This document shows, piece by piece, positions 33,391-42,137 of a DNA stretch of 64,000 bases (positions are counted from its first letter, which is position 1; the number at the start of each line of letters is the position of its first letter). Under the pieces are notes generated by a model that was given only the letters and a program-made list of their open reading frames with translations, was not told where the DNA came from and ran no database searches. The DNA lies in contig OZ221974.1 of NCBI GenBank assembly GCA_965119665.1, positions 868,001 through 932,000 of the forward strand, in the 5' to 3' direction. The translations under genes and the position numbers were made by a program. The DNA comes from Dialister sp900541485. GTDB lineage: Bacteria; Bacillota; Negativicutes; Veillonellales; Dialisteraceae.

Positions 33391-34153
33391 CGCTGTTTCC
33401 TCTTTCTGCAAGGCGGTTAATTTGTGTTGCCACATAGCCTGCTCCGAACCCGTTATCTATATTTACCGTCACAATCCCGTTGGCACAGGAATTAATCATC
33501 GTCAGCAAGGCGGAAAGTCCGTGAAAACTTGCTCCGTAACCTACCGAAGTGGGAACGGCAATGACGGGATTTTTCACAAGCCCGCCGATGACGGAGGCAA
33601 GTGCGCCTTCCATGCCCGCCACGGCAATGACACAATTGGCTTTTCTGATGATGTCCTCTTTCGACAAAAGACGGTGGATACCGCTGACTCCCATATCATA
33701 AAGACGTTCCACCTTCGTGCCGAAATATTCCGCCGTCTGTGCCGCCTCTTCCGCCACGGGAATATCGGAAGTGCCGCCTGTACAAACAGCTACAAGACCC
33801 TTGCGGACTTTTCCTTTTTTCTCTAACTTCAGCACACGGGAAAGGGGATCATAAGAAATATCGGGAATTTCCTGCCGGACCAGCTCATACTGGTGGGGCG
33901 ATGCCCGTGTCCCGAAAACCTCGCCCTCACTGTCCAGCATTTTTTTGAAAATACCGGTAATAAACTGATCGGGCTTTCCCTGACAATAAATCACCTCGGC
34001 AAAGCCGCTCCGCTCTTTTCTTGCTGTATCAAGCTTCGCATAGCCCATTTCCTCGTAGCCGGCGGTACGGATACATTCTTTTACCGCCGCTTCCGCCCCG
34101 GCAAGTGAAATTTTACCGTTCTGCAAGTTTTCAAGTATTTCTCTCATCTTCAT
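33383..34153 (-). CDS. larB: LarB, nicotinate adenine dinucleotide carboxylase/hydrolase
   Basis: The 256-residue protein carboxylates the pyridinium ring of NaAD and releases AMP, the first step of nickel-pincer cofactor synthesis. The C-terminal half is PurE-like (VAVCTGGTSDIPVAEEAAQTA; AVAGMEGALASVIGGLV; VPTSVGYGASFHG). The start overlaps larE by 23 bases and AGAGG lies 9 bases upstream; the next Met two codons on is possible. Middle gene of larE-larB-larC. Confidence 0.92.
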   Translation of the reverse strand: MKMREILENLQNGKISLAGAEAAVKECIRTAGYEEMGYAKLDTARKERSGFAEVIYCQGKPDQFITGIFKKMLDSEGEVFGTRASPHQYELVRQEIPDISYDPLSRVLKLEKKGKVRKGLVAVCTGGTSDIPVAEEAAQTAEYFGTKVERLYDMGVSGIHRLLSKEDIIRKANCVIAVAGMEGALASVIGGLVKNPVIAVPTSVGYGASFHGLSALLTMINSCANGIVTVNIDNGFGAGYVATQINRLAERGNSDE

Positions 34154-34988
34154 GCTTTATATCCTCTGCTTCCGTATTTTTTGTAACTGCCGCCGTATCC
34201 ATAGACCCAGAGCGGAACCCTTTCAAATCCACGGTGGTATAAAGAAATCCCAATTCCTCAAGACGGGAGGAAATCATGTCCCGCCGTTCCAGTAAAAGCG
34301 GAATTTCCGCCGGAAGAACTTCGATTCTTGCCAGATTTCCGTGAACGCGGACACGCCTTTGCGTAAATCCCAATTCTGCCAGCAGATTTTCCGCCGCTTC
34401 CGTTCTTCTTAATTTTTCAACGGTCAATTCTTCTCCGTACGGGAAACGGGTGGCAAGACAGGAAAACGACGGCTTATTCCATGTAGGAAGTCCCTCTTTT
34501 TCCGAAAGTTCGCGGATTTCCTTTTTCGTCAGCCCCGCCTCGGCCAAAGGACTCCGTATGTCCAGTTCCTTCAAGGCTCTCAGCCCGGGACGGAATTCCT
34601 TCCTGTCGTCTGCATTCGTGCCGTCTGCCACAAAAGGAATCCCCTCTTCCTTTGCCTTCTCAAGGAGCGCGGAAAAAAGAAAATGCTTACAGATGTAACA
34701 GCGATCCCGTCCGTTTTCCCTGAACCCTGCAGCCGAAAAAGGATCCGCCGGAAGAACGAAAAAAGAAATTCCCCGGCTTTTGCAAAATGCCACAGCCTCA
34801 TCAAGTTCTCTTTCCGGAACGGACGGAGTTTTCATGATGAGCGCCGTCACCTTCTTCTTTCCCGCCTTAACTGCCTCATGGAGCAAATAAGTAGAGTCAA
34901 CACCGCCGGAAAAAGCAACCGCCAGGGGCATGCATTTTTCCAGCAGAACCGCCAGCTTTTTTTCTTTTTCTTCCCTGCTTGTCGCCAT
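34131..34988 (-). CDS. larE: LarE, ATP-dependent sulfur transferase of the LarA cofactor pathway
   Basis: The 285-residue PP-loop enzyme (AVAFSGGVDSTYLLHE, 23-38) adenylates the carboxylated nucleotide and adds sulfur. Cys177 in KPSFSCLATRFPYG aligns one position after Cys176, the sacrificial sulfur donor of L. plantarum LarE. An additional CYIC pair (97-100) is present. GGGAGAAGGTGGAGC precedes the ATG, and TATACT near 35019 may be the -10 of the operon. First gene of larEBC; larA itself is 28 kb away. Confidence 0.92.
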   Translation of the reverse strand: MATSREEKEKKLAVLLEKCMPLAVAFSGGVDSTYLLHEAVKAGKKKVTALIMKTPSVPERELDEAVAFCKSRGISFFVLPADPFSAAGFRENGRDRCYICKHFLFSALLEKAKEEGIPFVADGTNADDRKEFRPGLRALKELDIRSPLAEAGLTKKEIRELSEKEGLPTWNKPSFSCLATRFPYGEELTVEKLRRTEAAENLLAELGFTQRRVRVHGNLARIEVLPAEIPLLLERRDMISSRLEELGFLYTTVDLKGFRSGSMDTAAVTKNTEAEDIKHEDERNT

Positions 34989-35137
34989 GCTCCACCTTCT
35001 CCCGTTTTTATATTAGTATATCATTCTCCGAAACATATGCGGTATTTTCCTTTTCCCTTTCTTTTTCACTGTCATTTTTTTAAACCGTTTAGGATTCACC
35101 GCACATTTCAAGTTTCCAAGCCTTTTTACATATCTGT

Positions 35138-35166
35138 TTGTACTTCTATAAAAAAAGCAGTATAAT
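35138..35166 (+). promoter_or_regulatory. Promoter of lpxC-fabZ-lpxA
   Basis: TTGTAC (35138-35143), 17-base spacer, perfect TATAAT (35161-35166), about 70 bases before the lpxC start. Confidence 0.7.
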
Positions 35167-35244
35167 TAATTATTAGCTTAAATAAATATTTTTATTTTAA
35201 AATATAAATTGCATTTTTGATTTCATGTCTGAAAGGGAATCATT

Positions 35245-36072
35245 TTGAAAAGACATCAATATACCATCGGAAAAGCCGTTTCTTTCCAAGGGAACGGTCT
35301 TCATTCCGGCGAGCCCGTAACGCTCACCATGCGGCCCGCCCCGGCAGGAACAGGCATTATCTTCCGCCGGACCGATCTGCCCGGTACGCCCGGAGTACCT
35401 GCCAAAAGTACATACATTACAAATACACTCCGTGCGACCACGCTCGAGCAGGGGCCTGCCAAAGTATTTACGGTGGAACATCTTCTCTCTGCCCTCTATG
35501 CCTTTCACATCGACAACTGCTATCTGGAAATGGATTCCCCCGAGCCCCCCGTGGCTGACGGCGGTGCCCTCACATTTTCCCGGATGATTCTCGATGCGGG
35601 AACGGTAGAGCAGGAAGAAATGACCGATGTCCTCACTCTTGAAAAAAGTCTTTCCGTTTACGAAGACGGGAAATTTATCTGCGCTCTCCCTTACAAGGGA
35701 CTCCGTATCACCTTCACGTCCATCAATTCCCACCCGCTCCTCGGCACACAGATGCGGGATATTCTCATCGACCGGGACAGCTACCTTAAAGAAATCGCAC
35801 CTGCCCGGACCATCGGATTCACCTGGGAACTGGATGCCCTCCGGAAAATGGGCCTCGGCAAAGGCGGAACACTGGAAAATGCAGTTGTTTACTCCGAAAC
35901 GGAATGCCTTTCCGAACTGAAATTCCCGGACGAACTGGTACGCCACAAAATTCTTGACATCATCGGCGATATTTCCCTCGCCGGTCCGCTGGAAGCCCAT
36001 ATCATTTCCGTTTTGGGAAGTCACAAGCTGAACGGCATGCTTGCCGCCAAGCTGGAAGCACTGAGAAAATAA
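35245..36072 (+). CDS. lpxC: UDP-3-O-acyl-N-acetylglucosamine deacetylase, TTG start
   Basis: The 275-residue Zn2+ deacetylase commits UDP-GlcNAc to lipid A. Visible motifs: SFQGNGLHSGEPVTL, the zinc motif HLLSALYAF with ENxEPPVADGG-like strand (MDSPEPPVADGGAL), and LVRHKILDIIGDISL with the catalytic HKxxDxxGD, plus a late His in SVLGSHKLNG. The first codon is TTG (35245), placed by GAAAGGGA upstream; no ATG exists nearby. A TTG start may lower expression, which suits an enzyme whose amount is normally kept low (inference). Confidence 0.94.
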   Translation: MKRHQYTIGKAVSFQGNGLHSGEPVTLTMRPAPAGTGIIFRRTDLPGTPGVPAKSTYITNTLRATTLEQGPAKVFTVEHLLSALYAFHIDNCYLEMDSPEPPVADGGALTFSRMILDAGTVEQEEMTDVLTLEKSLSVYEDGKFICALPYKGLRITFTSINSHPLLGTQMRDILIDRDSYLKEIAPARTIGFTWELDALRKMGLGKGGTLENAVVYSETECLSELKFPDELVRHKILDIIGDISLAGPLEAHIISVLGSHKLNGMLAAKLEALRK

Positions 36073-36082
36073 GGAGAATACT

Positions 36083-36541
36083 ATGGAACTGAATATCAAA
36101 GAAATTATGGAAATACTCCCGCACCGCTATCCCATGCTGCTCATCGACAAAATCACGGAGCTCGTTCCTCTCGACTACGCAGTCGGCGTGAAATGCGTCA
36201 CCATGAACGAACCGTTTTTCCAAGGACACTTTCCGGGCCGTCCCATCATGCCGGGCGCTTTAATTTGCGAAGCCATGGCACAAGTCGGCGGTGTGGCACT
36301 CCAGTATCCTGAAGAAAACAGAGGACTTATTCCCATGTTTACAGGCATGGACAAAGTCCGTTTCCGTTCTCCCGTCGTACCCGGCGATGTCCTTGTCACC
36401 AAAGCGGTCATCAAAAATATCGTCGGCCGCATGGGAAAAGTACACTGTGAGTCGACTGTAGACGGTGTACTCAAAGCATCCGCCGATTTCCTTTTCTACC
36501 TTGCCGACGGAACGGAAGAAAAAAATAACGAAAACAGTTAA
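36083..36541 (+). CDS. fabZ: 3-hydroxyacyl-ACP dehydratase FabZ
   Basis: The 152-residue hot-dog dehydratase removes water from 3-hydroxyacyl-ACP in fatty-acid elongation. Catalytic His and Glu are visible in PHRYPMLLIDKI/FFQGHFPGRPIMPG and ALICEAMAQVGG. AAGGAG lies 6 bases before the ATG; it follows lpxC by 10 bases. The lpxC-fabZ-lpxA order couples fatty-acid supply and lipid A synthesis, as in other Gram-negative-type cells. Confidence 0.95.
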   Translation: MELNIKEIMEILPHRYPMLLIDKITELVPLDYAVGVKCVTMNEPFFQGHFPGRPIMPGALICEAMAQVGGVALQYPEENRGLIPMFTGMDKVRFRSPVVPGDVLVTKAVIKNIVGRMGKVHCESTVDGVLKASADFLFYLADGTEEKNNENS

Positions 36542-36682
36542 AAAACTGAATCAGAAGAAGAAAAATAAAGAATAAACGAAAAAACTTTTCATATTTCGTA
36601 AATTTCATTGTTCACACTCAATGGAATCTGTACGATATATATATAAAGGAAGCAAAAACTATCTATCAAAGGGGATTTTAAG

Positions 36683-37507
36683 ATGGAATTAAAAATTGTT
36701 GCGTCAGCCGAACCGGAAATTCATCAAACCGCCGTGGTTGACCCGACTGCCATACTTCATAAAAATGTAGTAATCGGACCCTATGCGGTCATCGGTCCCA
36801 ACTGTGAAATCGGTGAAGGCTCGGAAATCGGAGCTCATGCCGTTATTGCCAAAAACGTAAGAATGGGAAAGAACAATCACGTCTATCCGCACGCAGTCAT
36901 CGGGGAAGACCCGCAGGATTTGAAATTTGCAGGCGAATACAGCACCGTCGTCATCGGTAACGGAAACAACTTCCGTGAATTTGTGACGATTCACAGAGCC
37001 ACCGGAGAAAATTGCGAAACCCGGATCGGTTCTTATAACATGCTCCAGGCCTATACTCATGTAGCCCACAACTGCAACTTCGGCGACCACATCGTCATGT
37101 CGAGCTTTTCAGGTGCAGCCGGTCACGTTACCGTAGAAGACCATGCCGTCATCGGCGGAATGAGCGGCATTCACCAATTCGTAAAAATAGGGACCTGCGC
37201 CATGGTCGGCGGCATGTCCAAAATCGTACAAGACGTCTGCCCCTTTGTCATCGTAGACGGAAACCCCGCCCGCGTAGTCGGTCTGAACAGCGTCGGACTT
37301 TCAAGAAATAATGTATCCCCTGAAATCAAAACATGGCTGAAAAAAGCATACCGTATTATTTTCCGCTCGGGACTGAAATTAAATGACGCCATTGAAGAGA
37401 TGGAACAAGAATTCCCTTCGGCTCCCGAAATCGAACATCTTCTCCGGTTCCTCAGAAACTGTGAAAGAGGACTTTGCCGGACAAGAGAAAACAGAGCAGC
37501 AAAATAA
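36683..37507 (+). CDS. lpxA: UDP-N-acetylglucosamine acyltransferase
   Basis: The 274-residue left-handed beta-helix enzyme moves an R-3-hydroxyacyl chain onto UDP-GlcNAc, the first lipid A step. Hexapeptide repeats run from about 17 to 190 (VVDPTAILHKNVVIGPYAVIG type), with the active-site His in AYTHVAHNCNFGDH, then a helical C-terminus. AAGGGGATTTTAAG precedes the ATG. The 141-base gap after fabZ contains an imperfect promoter-like TTCACA-17-GATATA at about 36611-36639, so it may also be transcribed alone. Confidence 0.95.
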   Translation: MELKIVASAEPEIHQTAVVDPTAILHKNVVIGPYAVIGPNCEIGEGSEIGAHAVIAKNVRMGKNNHVYPHAVIGEDPQDLKFAGEYSTVVIGNGNNFREFVTIHRATGENCETRIGSYNMLQAYTHVAHNCNFGDHIVMSSFSGAAGHVTVEDHAVIGGMSGIHQFVKIGTCAMVGGMSKIVQDVCPFVIVDGNPARVVGLNSVGLSRNNVSPEIKTWLKKAYRIIFRSGLKLNDAIEEMEQEFPSAPEIEHLLRFLRNCERGLCRTRENRAAK

Positions 37508-37557
37508 AAAACTTTTCTCTTCTGCCTCACCACCGGGGCAGAAAAGAAAAGTTTTTT
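37506..37557 (+). terminator. Terminator of the lpx operon
   Basis: Long stem CTTTTCTCTTCTGCC with GGCAGAAAAGAAAAG (one mismatch), then a T7 run. Confidence 0.9.
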
Positions 37558-37699
37558 TGTGCGCTGATAACGGAAATTAGCATAACCGCTCCGCAAAAAC
37601 TCAACCATACAGGACAAGTAGGAGCGGCTTTTTATATGTGTCATTTCGTATTCTTTTCTTCTTATACCAAAAATCATTTAGTTTCATACTGAAATGCAA

Positions 37700-37930
37700 T
37701 TCACTTCTGCCGTCATTCTTGAGCGGTGGGCAGAATAGGAATGATGACAGGAGAAAAAACATCATGTGACTCTTAGCGAAGAATCCGGCATAGGATATCG
37801 TAAAGAGCGTATAAATAATAAAAACTATACTTTTCTTTTTCCTTAGTGTCAGCTTCCCCCGAACTCGGAGGGAAGTGCCGAGCCGGCGAGGCGATAGGGG
37901 CAAGCTTGTGTACACAGGTCAGAATATTTA
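37700..37930 (+). repeat. Dispersed intergenic repeat, copy 3
   Basis: Forward-oriented copy: CCGTCATTCTTGAGCGGTGG (37710-37729), GCGAAGAATCCGGCATAGG (37777-37795), CTTAGTGTCAGCTTCCCCC with the GAACTCGGAGGGAAG hairpin (37842-37876), then GAGGCGATAGGGGCAAG and GTACACAGGTCAGAATATT. Its left half matches copy 1 closely over about 100 bases in inverse orientation. It fills the gap 37558-37975, which has no gene. Confidence 0.85.
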
Positions 37931-37975
37931 ATACCTCTCTGCAAAAGTCCTCCCCGTTTGTCATTTTACCCACAG

Positions 37976-38008
37976 AAAAACCTCAAGGTTTTATCCTTGA
38001 GGTTTTTT
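37976..38008. terminator. Terminator of the trimeric adhesin gene
   Basis: AAAAACCTCAAGG/CCTTGAGGTTTTTT stem with a 6-base loop; 32 bases past the adhesin stop, and able to act in both directions. Confidence 0.88.
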
Positions 38009-38039
38009 CTGTACCCGCCTGTATCGTTTTTATAAAACT

Positions 38040-40721
38040 TTATTTATCTTTCTTTTCTTCATTGACACGGACTCTTTCGATAACCGGCTGTCCCTCTTTA
38101 TTTTGGGAAATCACATCTACACGGATTCGTCCCAGCTCGGGAGCAAATTCTTTGACTGCCCGGGCATCGAGGCTTACACCCTTTGCCAGTGCTCTGTAGA
38201 GCATGGCGGCAAATTCGTAACGTGTCATGCTGCGGTTTCCGTTAAAGTTGCCGTCCGGATAGCCTTCGATAATACCTTGTTCGCAAAGTCCTTTGACGTA
38301 TTCATAAGCCCAGTGGTTTTCCGGTACATCGGGGAACATAGCGGTTTGTGTATCCACGCCTGTCAGTGCTCCGATGAAGCCTTGCATTTTTTCCATCTGT
38401 GCTTCCATTTCAGCCATGCGCTTCTGCATAGCCAGCATATCTTTTGCCATAGCAACTTTGGATGTCGATACATGGTTACCCTGTCCGAGCTTGACGGAAA
38501 CGCCTGCGTTCACCATGTTTTCGCCGCCGCCGAAAGAACCGCCGACGCTGAACATGGTGTCTTCATTCGGACGATAGTACGCGCCGATAGCGACGGCATT
38601 AGCGCCGCTGTAATTGCCGTAGCCGGCCGCGAAGTCCCATTTGTCATCCGGATCAAAATCAAGCGGATGGAGTCCTGCCAATGCGGCTGCGCCCGCGCCG
38701 ACGCGGTCAACACGGTTACCTAGGTTGTGTACGCTGTTGCTCAAGTTGGTGATGTTGGTCGCATTGATGTTTACCTGTTTGTCCAAGACGGTCAGGTTCT
38801 GACTTGCCGTGTTTTCGGCTTTGATGTAGTTACCGTCTTTTTCAATTCTTGTTTCCTTGTAAACGGTGCCGCCCGTGACAATGCCCTCATTGTCTTTCGC
38901 GACCTTACCGTTCGCCTTGACGTTCAGCGTATATTCTACTTTCTTGTCTCCTTGTTTCGTTTCTTTTACGGAGATGGTGTCGCTTTCCTTGATCGTGTAG
39001 TTCGTTTGCGTTATGTTATTCGTGATATTCGTTGCTACCGCTTTCAACTGCGCTACGTTGACCGCGTCGGTGTCTTTCGCACCCGCGGCAACGCCTGTGA
39101 TCTGACGGGTCGCATTGGCGTTTCCTACCGAAACGGCCGCCAAATCGCCTTTTACTGTCTCTTTGACACCTTCTTTATCATTGAGATATACAGCTGCCGC
39201 GTCCGATTTGCCACGATCCGCTACGGAGTCGCTGCCGAGAGCTACGCCGCCTGCGACGGTGGTGTTGGCATTATGTCCGATGACGGTGGCGTCCTTGACG
39301 TTCGTTTCCACTTTTTTATCCGCTTCCGCATCTGCAGAACCGAGAACGATGCTTCCGTCCGCTCCCGTCAGTTTTCTCTTGTCGCCGAGGAGAACGGCGC
39401 CGTTCGTGTCTTTCACTTCATTATCCGAACCAATCATGGTTACATGCGTTATATTCGTTGCCGTATTTTGATAGCCGTTTACCATATTAAATTCGCTGAC
39501 TTTATTTTCTGTACCGGTCACGGTATTATTCACGCCGACCAACTGTGAATGCCGTACATAATCCGCTACGTTTCCGCCGCCGATAGCCAGGACGGCACCG
39601 CCTGAGTTGGAATCTTTAATACCTTTCTGCAAAGATTCCACCATTTCCTCCCAAGTAGGAGATCCCATTAATGTACTTGGAGTCTTGATAGATACAATAG
39701 AATTTGTTACTTTATTTCCGGCACCGTAAACTAAGGTACCATTGGCATTTTCTACCGTATTGGCCACACCGACAATACTGTTTGCCACACCGGATGATCC
39801 GCTATGCCCTTTGGAACGAATACTGTTCAATGAACCGACCACATTGGCGCCGAAATTTTGCGAACCATATGACAGGCTATTAAAGCCGCCCGCACCGGTA
39901 AAATTTCCTGTAATAATAGAATATGCACCGTACATATTTGCAAGAGCACCTTTATTGTAGGTATTCGTACCGACAGTGGTCATACCGACAATATTGGCTT
40001 CTTCGTTGGCATTCGTTACATCGATACCGCCCATTTTGTATCCGTCAAAGGTATGATGTCCCAACTGAATACTTCCCGTACGGGCATAAGAATTTGTACC
40101 GATAGCGATACCGCCGGGCACTTTATCCGCATTTTTCGGCAAATCTCCATTCGTATAATTATCTGGCATAAAACTTAATACTCTTTCCTGTTTACCGCTG
40201 CCGTTCAAGATCTTTGCATTCTTTCCCAAGGCAATACTTGCCAAATCCAACCCGTTCGTCGTAATTAAAGCGTTGTCACCGATAGCTACACTGCCTTCGC
40301 CGCTAGTATTACCGCCGTTGCCTTCGATGTGTGCGTTTCTTCCGATAGATACGGTACCGCCTTTAGCCGCCAATGCATTTTCGCCGATGGCTACGGCGCC
40401 TTTACCCTTTGCACCGTCATTTTTATAATTGGACTTGTTGTCTTGGTTCTCGCCTTTCACAGATACATAATGAACTCCTTTATTTTCCAATTCCTTCAAA
40501 ACCGCATTATAAACAGCCTGTTGCTCCGGTGTCAAAGTAGCGGCAACAGGTGACATACCTGCTGTCATGAAGCTCCCGAGGAGTGCCGTGAGAACTAAAG
40601 ATTTCAGAAGTTTTCCGTTTCCTTCGGACGAAGAGCTTTTCCCGTGTCCCTTGGAAATTTCAGAAGCCACCACCCAGGTGTTTCTTATCTTACTCCATAC
40701 AATTTTATAAATTTTGTTCAT
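38040..40721 (-). CDS. YadA-type trimeric autotransporter adhesin with C-terminal coiled coil and SLH domain
   Basis: The 893-residue protein begins with an extended signal peptide (MNKIYKIVWSKIRNTWVVAS, then a hydrophobic core ending SPVAA). Head repeats of the YadA type (AIGENALAAKGGTVSIGRNA) run from about 90 to 530, followed by a neck (GVAAGAKDTDAVNVAQLKAV), a stalk and the YadA anchor (about 668-752, ending GVSVKLGQGN). Normally the protein stops there. Here 140 residues follow: a Met-rich coiled coil (about 753-790), an SLH domain (795-840: MFPDVPENHWAYEYVKGL, IIEGYPDGNF) and a basic tail. The adhesin would thus be fixed both in the outer membrane and to peptidoglycan-linked polymer below it (inference). 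A TATAAT at about 40930 gives a leader near 200 bases. Confidence 0.92.
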   Translation of the reverse strand: MNKIYKIVWSKIRNTWVVASEISKGHGKSSSSEGNGKLLKSLVLTALLGSFMTAGMSPVAATLTPEQQAVYNAVLKELENKGVHYVSVKGENQDNKSNYKNDGAKGKGAVAIGENALAAKGGTVSIGRNAHIEGNGGNTSGEGSVAIGDNALITTNGLDLASIALGKNAKILNGSGKQERVLSFMPDNYTNGDLPKNADKVPGGIAIGTNSYARTGSIQLGHHTFDGYKMGGIDVTNANEEANIVGMTTVGTNTYNKGALANMYGAYSIITGNFTGAGGFNSLSYGSQNFGANVVGSLNSIRSKGHSGSSGVANSIVGVANTVENANGTLVYGAGNKVTNSIVSIKTPSTLMGSPTWEEMVESLQKGIKDSNSGGAVLAIGGGNVADYVRHSQLVGVNNTVTGTENKVSEFNMVNGYQNTATNITHVTMIGSDNEVKDTNGAVLLGDKRKLTGADGSIVLGSADAEADKKVETNVKDATVIGHNANTTVAGGVALGSDSVADRGKSDAAAVYLNDKEGVKETVKGDLAAVSVGNANATRQITGVAAGAKDTDAVNVAQLKAVATNITNNITQTNYTIKESDTISVKETKQGDKKVEYTLNVKANGKVAKDNEGIVTGGTVYKETRIEKDGNYIKAENTASQNLTVLDKQVNINATNITNLSNSVHNLGNRVDRVGAGAAALAGLHPLDFDPDDKWDFAAGYGNYSGANAVAIGAYYRPNEDTMFSVGGSFGGGENMVNAGVSVKLGQGNHVSTSKVAMAKDMLAMQKRMAEMEAQMEKMQGFIGALTGVDTQTAMFPDVPENHWAYEYVKGLCEQGIIEGYPDGNFNGNRSMTRYEFAAMLYRALAKGVSLDARAVKEFAPELGRIRVDVISQNKEGQPVIERVRVNEEKKDK

Positions 40722-40999
40722 GATATCCTCCTGATATCCGGGTTACACTGTATTAACACGCATACCCCAACCGATAAAAAACAAAATCCTTATATAAGTA
40801 ACCGATATATGTTTGCATCAGGCCATTCCGGTTTTGATCACGCACTTCCTTTCATAAAAATTTATTTCCGGAATTGTAACCTTTTTACCTCCCCAGTTGA
40901 CAATTGTTAATTAATTATTTTTATGTATGTATTATATCATATTTTTCATCTATTTTATTCTTCTCCCGTATATTCTTTGTATGAAATTTGTAAATTTTT

Positions 41000-41345
41000 T
41001 CTTCCTTAGTCGTTTGCTTCCCCGGACGCGGAGGGAAGTGGCGGGCCTTGCGAGGCGATAGGGGCAAGCTTGCACACAGGTTGGAATATTTAAATCCTGT
41101 ATCCTTTGCCGGATTCTTACCGCTCCCGTTGGTCGGGTATGGCGTTTCACTCATTTTTACAGCGTCGCTCCGCTCCTCGAAAAATGGTTCACTTGCCATC
41201 ACTCTACCCCGTACTTTTTTATTATTCTATTCCCGACTGCTTTTTATCGCCGTTCAAGAATGACAGGCAAGTATTTACTGCCGTTCTGTAAGAAACTATT
41301 CTTACGTATCTGCTCATACTTGCCCCTTCCGAAGGCTTTTTTATG
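41000..41345 (+). repeat. Dispersed intergenic repeat, copy 4
   Basis: Forward copy: CTTAGTCGTTTGCTTCCCC, GGGAAGTGGCGGGCC, GAGGCGATAGGGGCAAG (41057-41073), then ACCGCTCCCGTTGGTCGGG (41119-41137), TTTACAGCGTCGCTCCGCTC, GTTCAAGAATGACAGGCAAG (41252-41271) and CTTGCCCCTTCCGAAGGC (41319-41336). The remainder of the 40722-41427 gap holds only the adhesin leader and the next terminator. Confidence 0.85.
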
Positions 41346-41383
41346 TGCGTTATTTCCATATTTTTCGGTTTCACTCATAAAAT

Positions 41384-41420
41384 AAAAAGCACGGAACTTT
41401 TTTCTGCTCCGTGCTTTTTT
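41384..41420. terminator. Terminator of the DUF523 gene
   Basis: AAAAAGCACGGA/TCCGTGCTTTTTT stem with a 12-base loop, 7 bases past the stop at 41428. Confidence 0.88.
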
Positions 41421-41427
41421 GTTGCTC

Positions 41428-41859
41428 TTATTTTTTGTTAAATATCGGATCTTCCTCGTCAATTATGGGAATTCCTTTGTTTCGTAAGGCTTCCGCCAAA
41501 ATTCCGCTTCCTTTGATTTTTCGTCCCGTGAACGTGCCGTCATAGATTTCATGCACGCCACAGGTCGGACTCCGTGACTTCAGTACAGCCAGCGCCACCG
41601 GCGTATCCCCGATTTCTTCCAATACCTTTTCCACGCCTTTTCTGTATTTTTTATCCACATCTTTTCCGTGACAGTCCGTGACTTTTCCGTCGACGATTTC
41701 TACAGGCGGACGCGGGCAGGGCATACCTGCCTCTATTTCCGGACAGACGGGAATCACTTCTTTTCCGCGGCAAAAATCGACAACTTCCTGCCGGTAATTA
41801 TCGCCGCCGTTATATTTACACCGCTTGCCCAGCAGACAGGCACTCACTATGATTTTCAT
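41428..41859 (-). CDS. DUF523 (TudS-like) protein
   Basis: The 143-residue protein has the DUF523 Cys pattern: VSACLLGKRCKYNGG (8-22), PVCPEIEAGMPCPRPP and SRSPTCGVHEIYDGTFTG. Characterised members hold an [4Fe-4S] cluster and act as thiouracil desulfurases; the substrate here is unproven. AAGGGAGGAG precedes the ATG. Single gene, divergent from the secreted-protein gene, with a palindrome in the shared upstream region. Confidence 0.88.
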   Translation of the reverse strand: MKIIVSACLLGKRCKYNGGDNYRQEVVDFCRGKEVIPVCPEIEAGMPCPRPPVEIVDGKVTDCHGKDVDKKYRKGVEKVLEEIGDTPVALAVLKSRSPTCGVHEIYDGTFTGRKIKGSGILAEALRNKGIPIIDEEDPIFNKK

Positions 41860-41915
41860 ATACTCCTCCCTTATCTGACTCCAGTATAGCAGAATTGCAT
41901 TTTGACCTGTAGTTA

Positions 41916-42019
41916 TGTATCATGATACAGGTTCATTTTATTCTAAATTTATTATTTACCGTTTTATAAAAAATTTTTTCACTCCTAATCATTTTCATTT
42001 ATCAGTGATTAGTGATAAA
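41916..42019. promoter_or_regulatory. Two palindromes in the DUF523/secreted-protein divergent region
   Basis: TGTATCATGATACA (41916-41929) is a perfect 14-base palindrome, with outer ACCTGT/ACAGGT arms partly flanking it. TTTATCA-N8-TGATAAA (41998-42019) follows. Either could be the operator of the MarR-family regulator encoded at 42.7 kb; no direct evidence links them. Confidence 0.4.
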
Positions 42020-42137
42020 ATAGTTAACGAGAAGAATAGATGTTTCTTACTTCTTTGATTGTACCTGTGCGTAGAATCAAAAGTTAAAGAGATATCTTCC
42101 TCTCTTCTTTGCGTATTCAAATACAGAAAGGGGTTTC

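Noticed and set aside
38103..39548. Long plus-strand ORFs opposite the adhesin gene
   Set aside because: They are shadows of its repetitive coding sequence, with no ribosome sites or recognisable domains.
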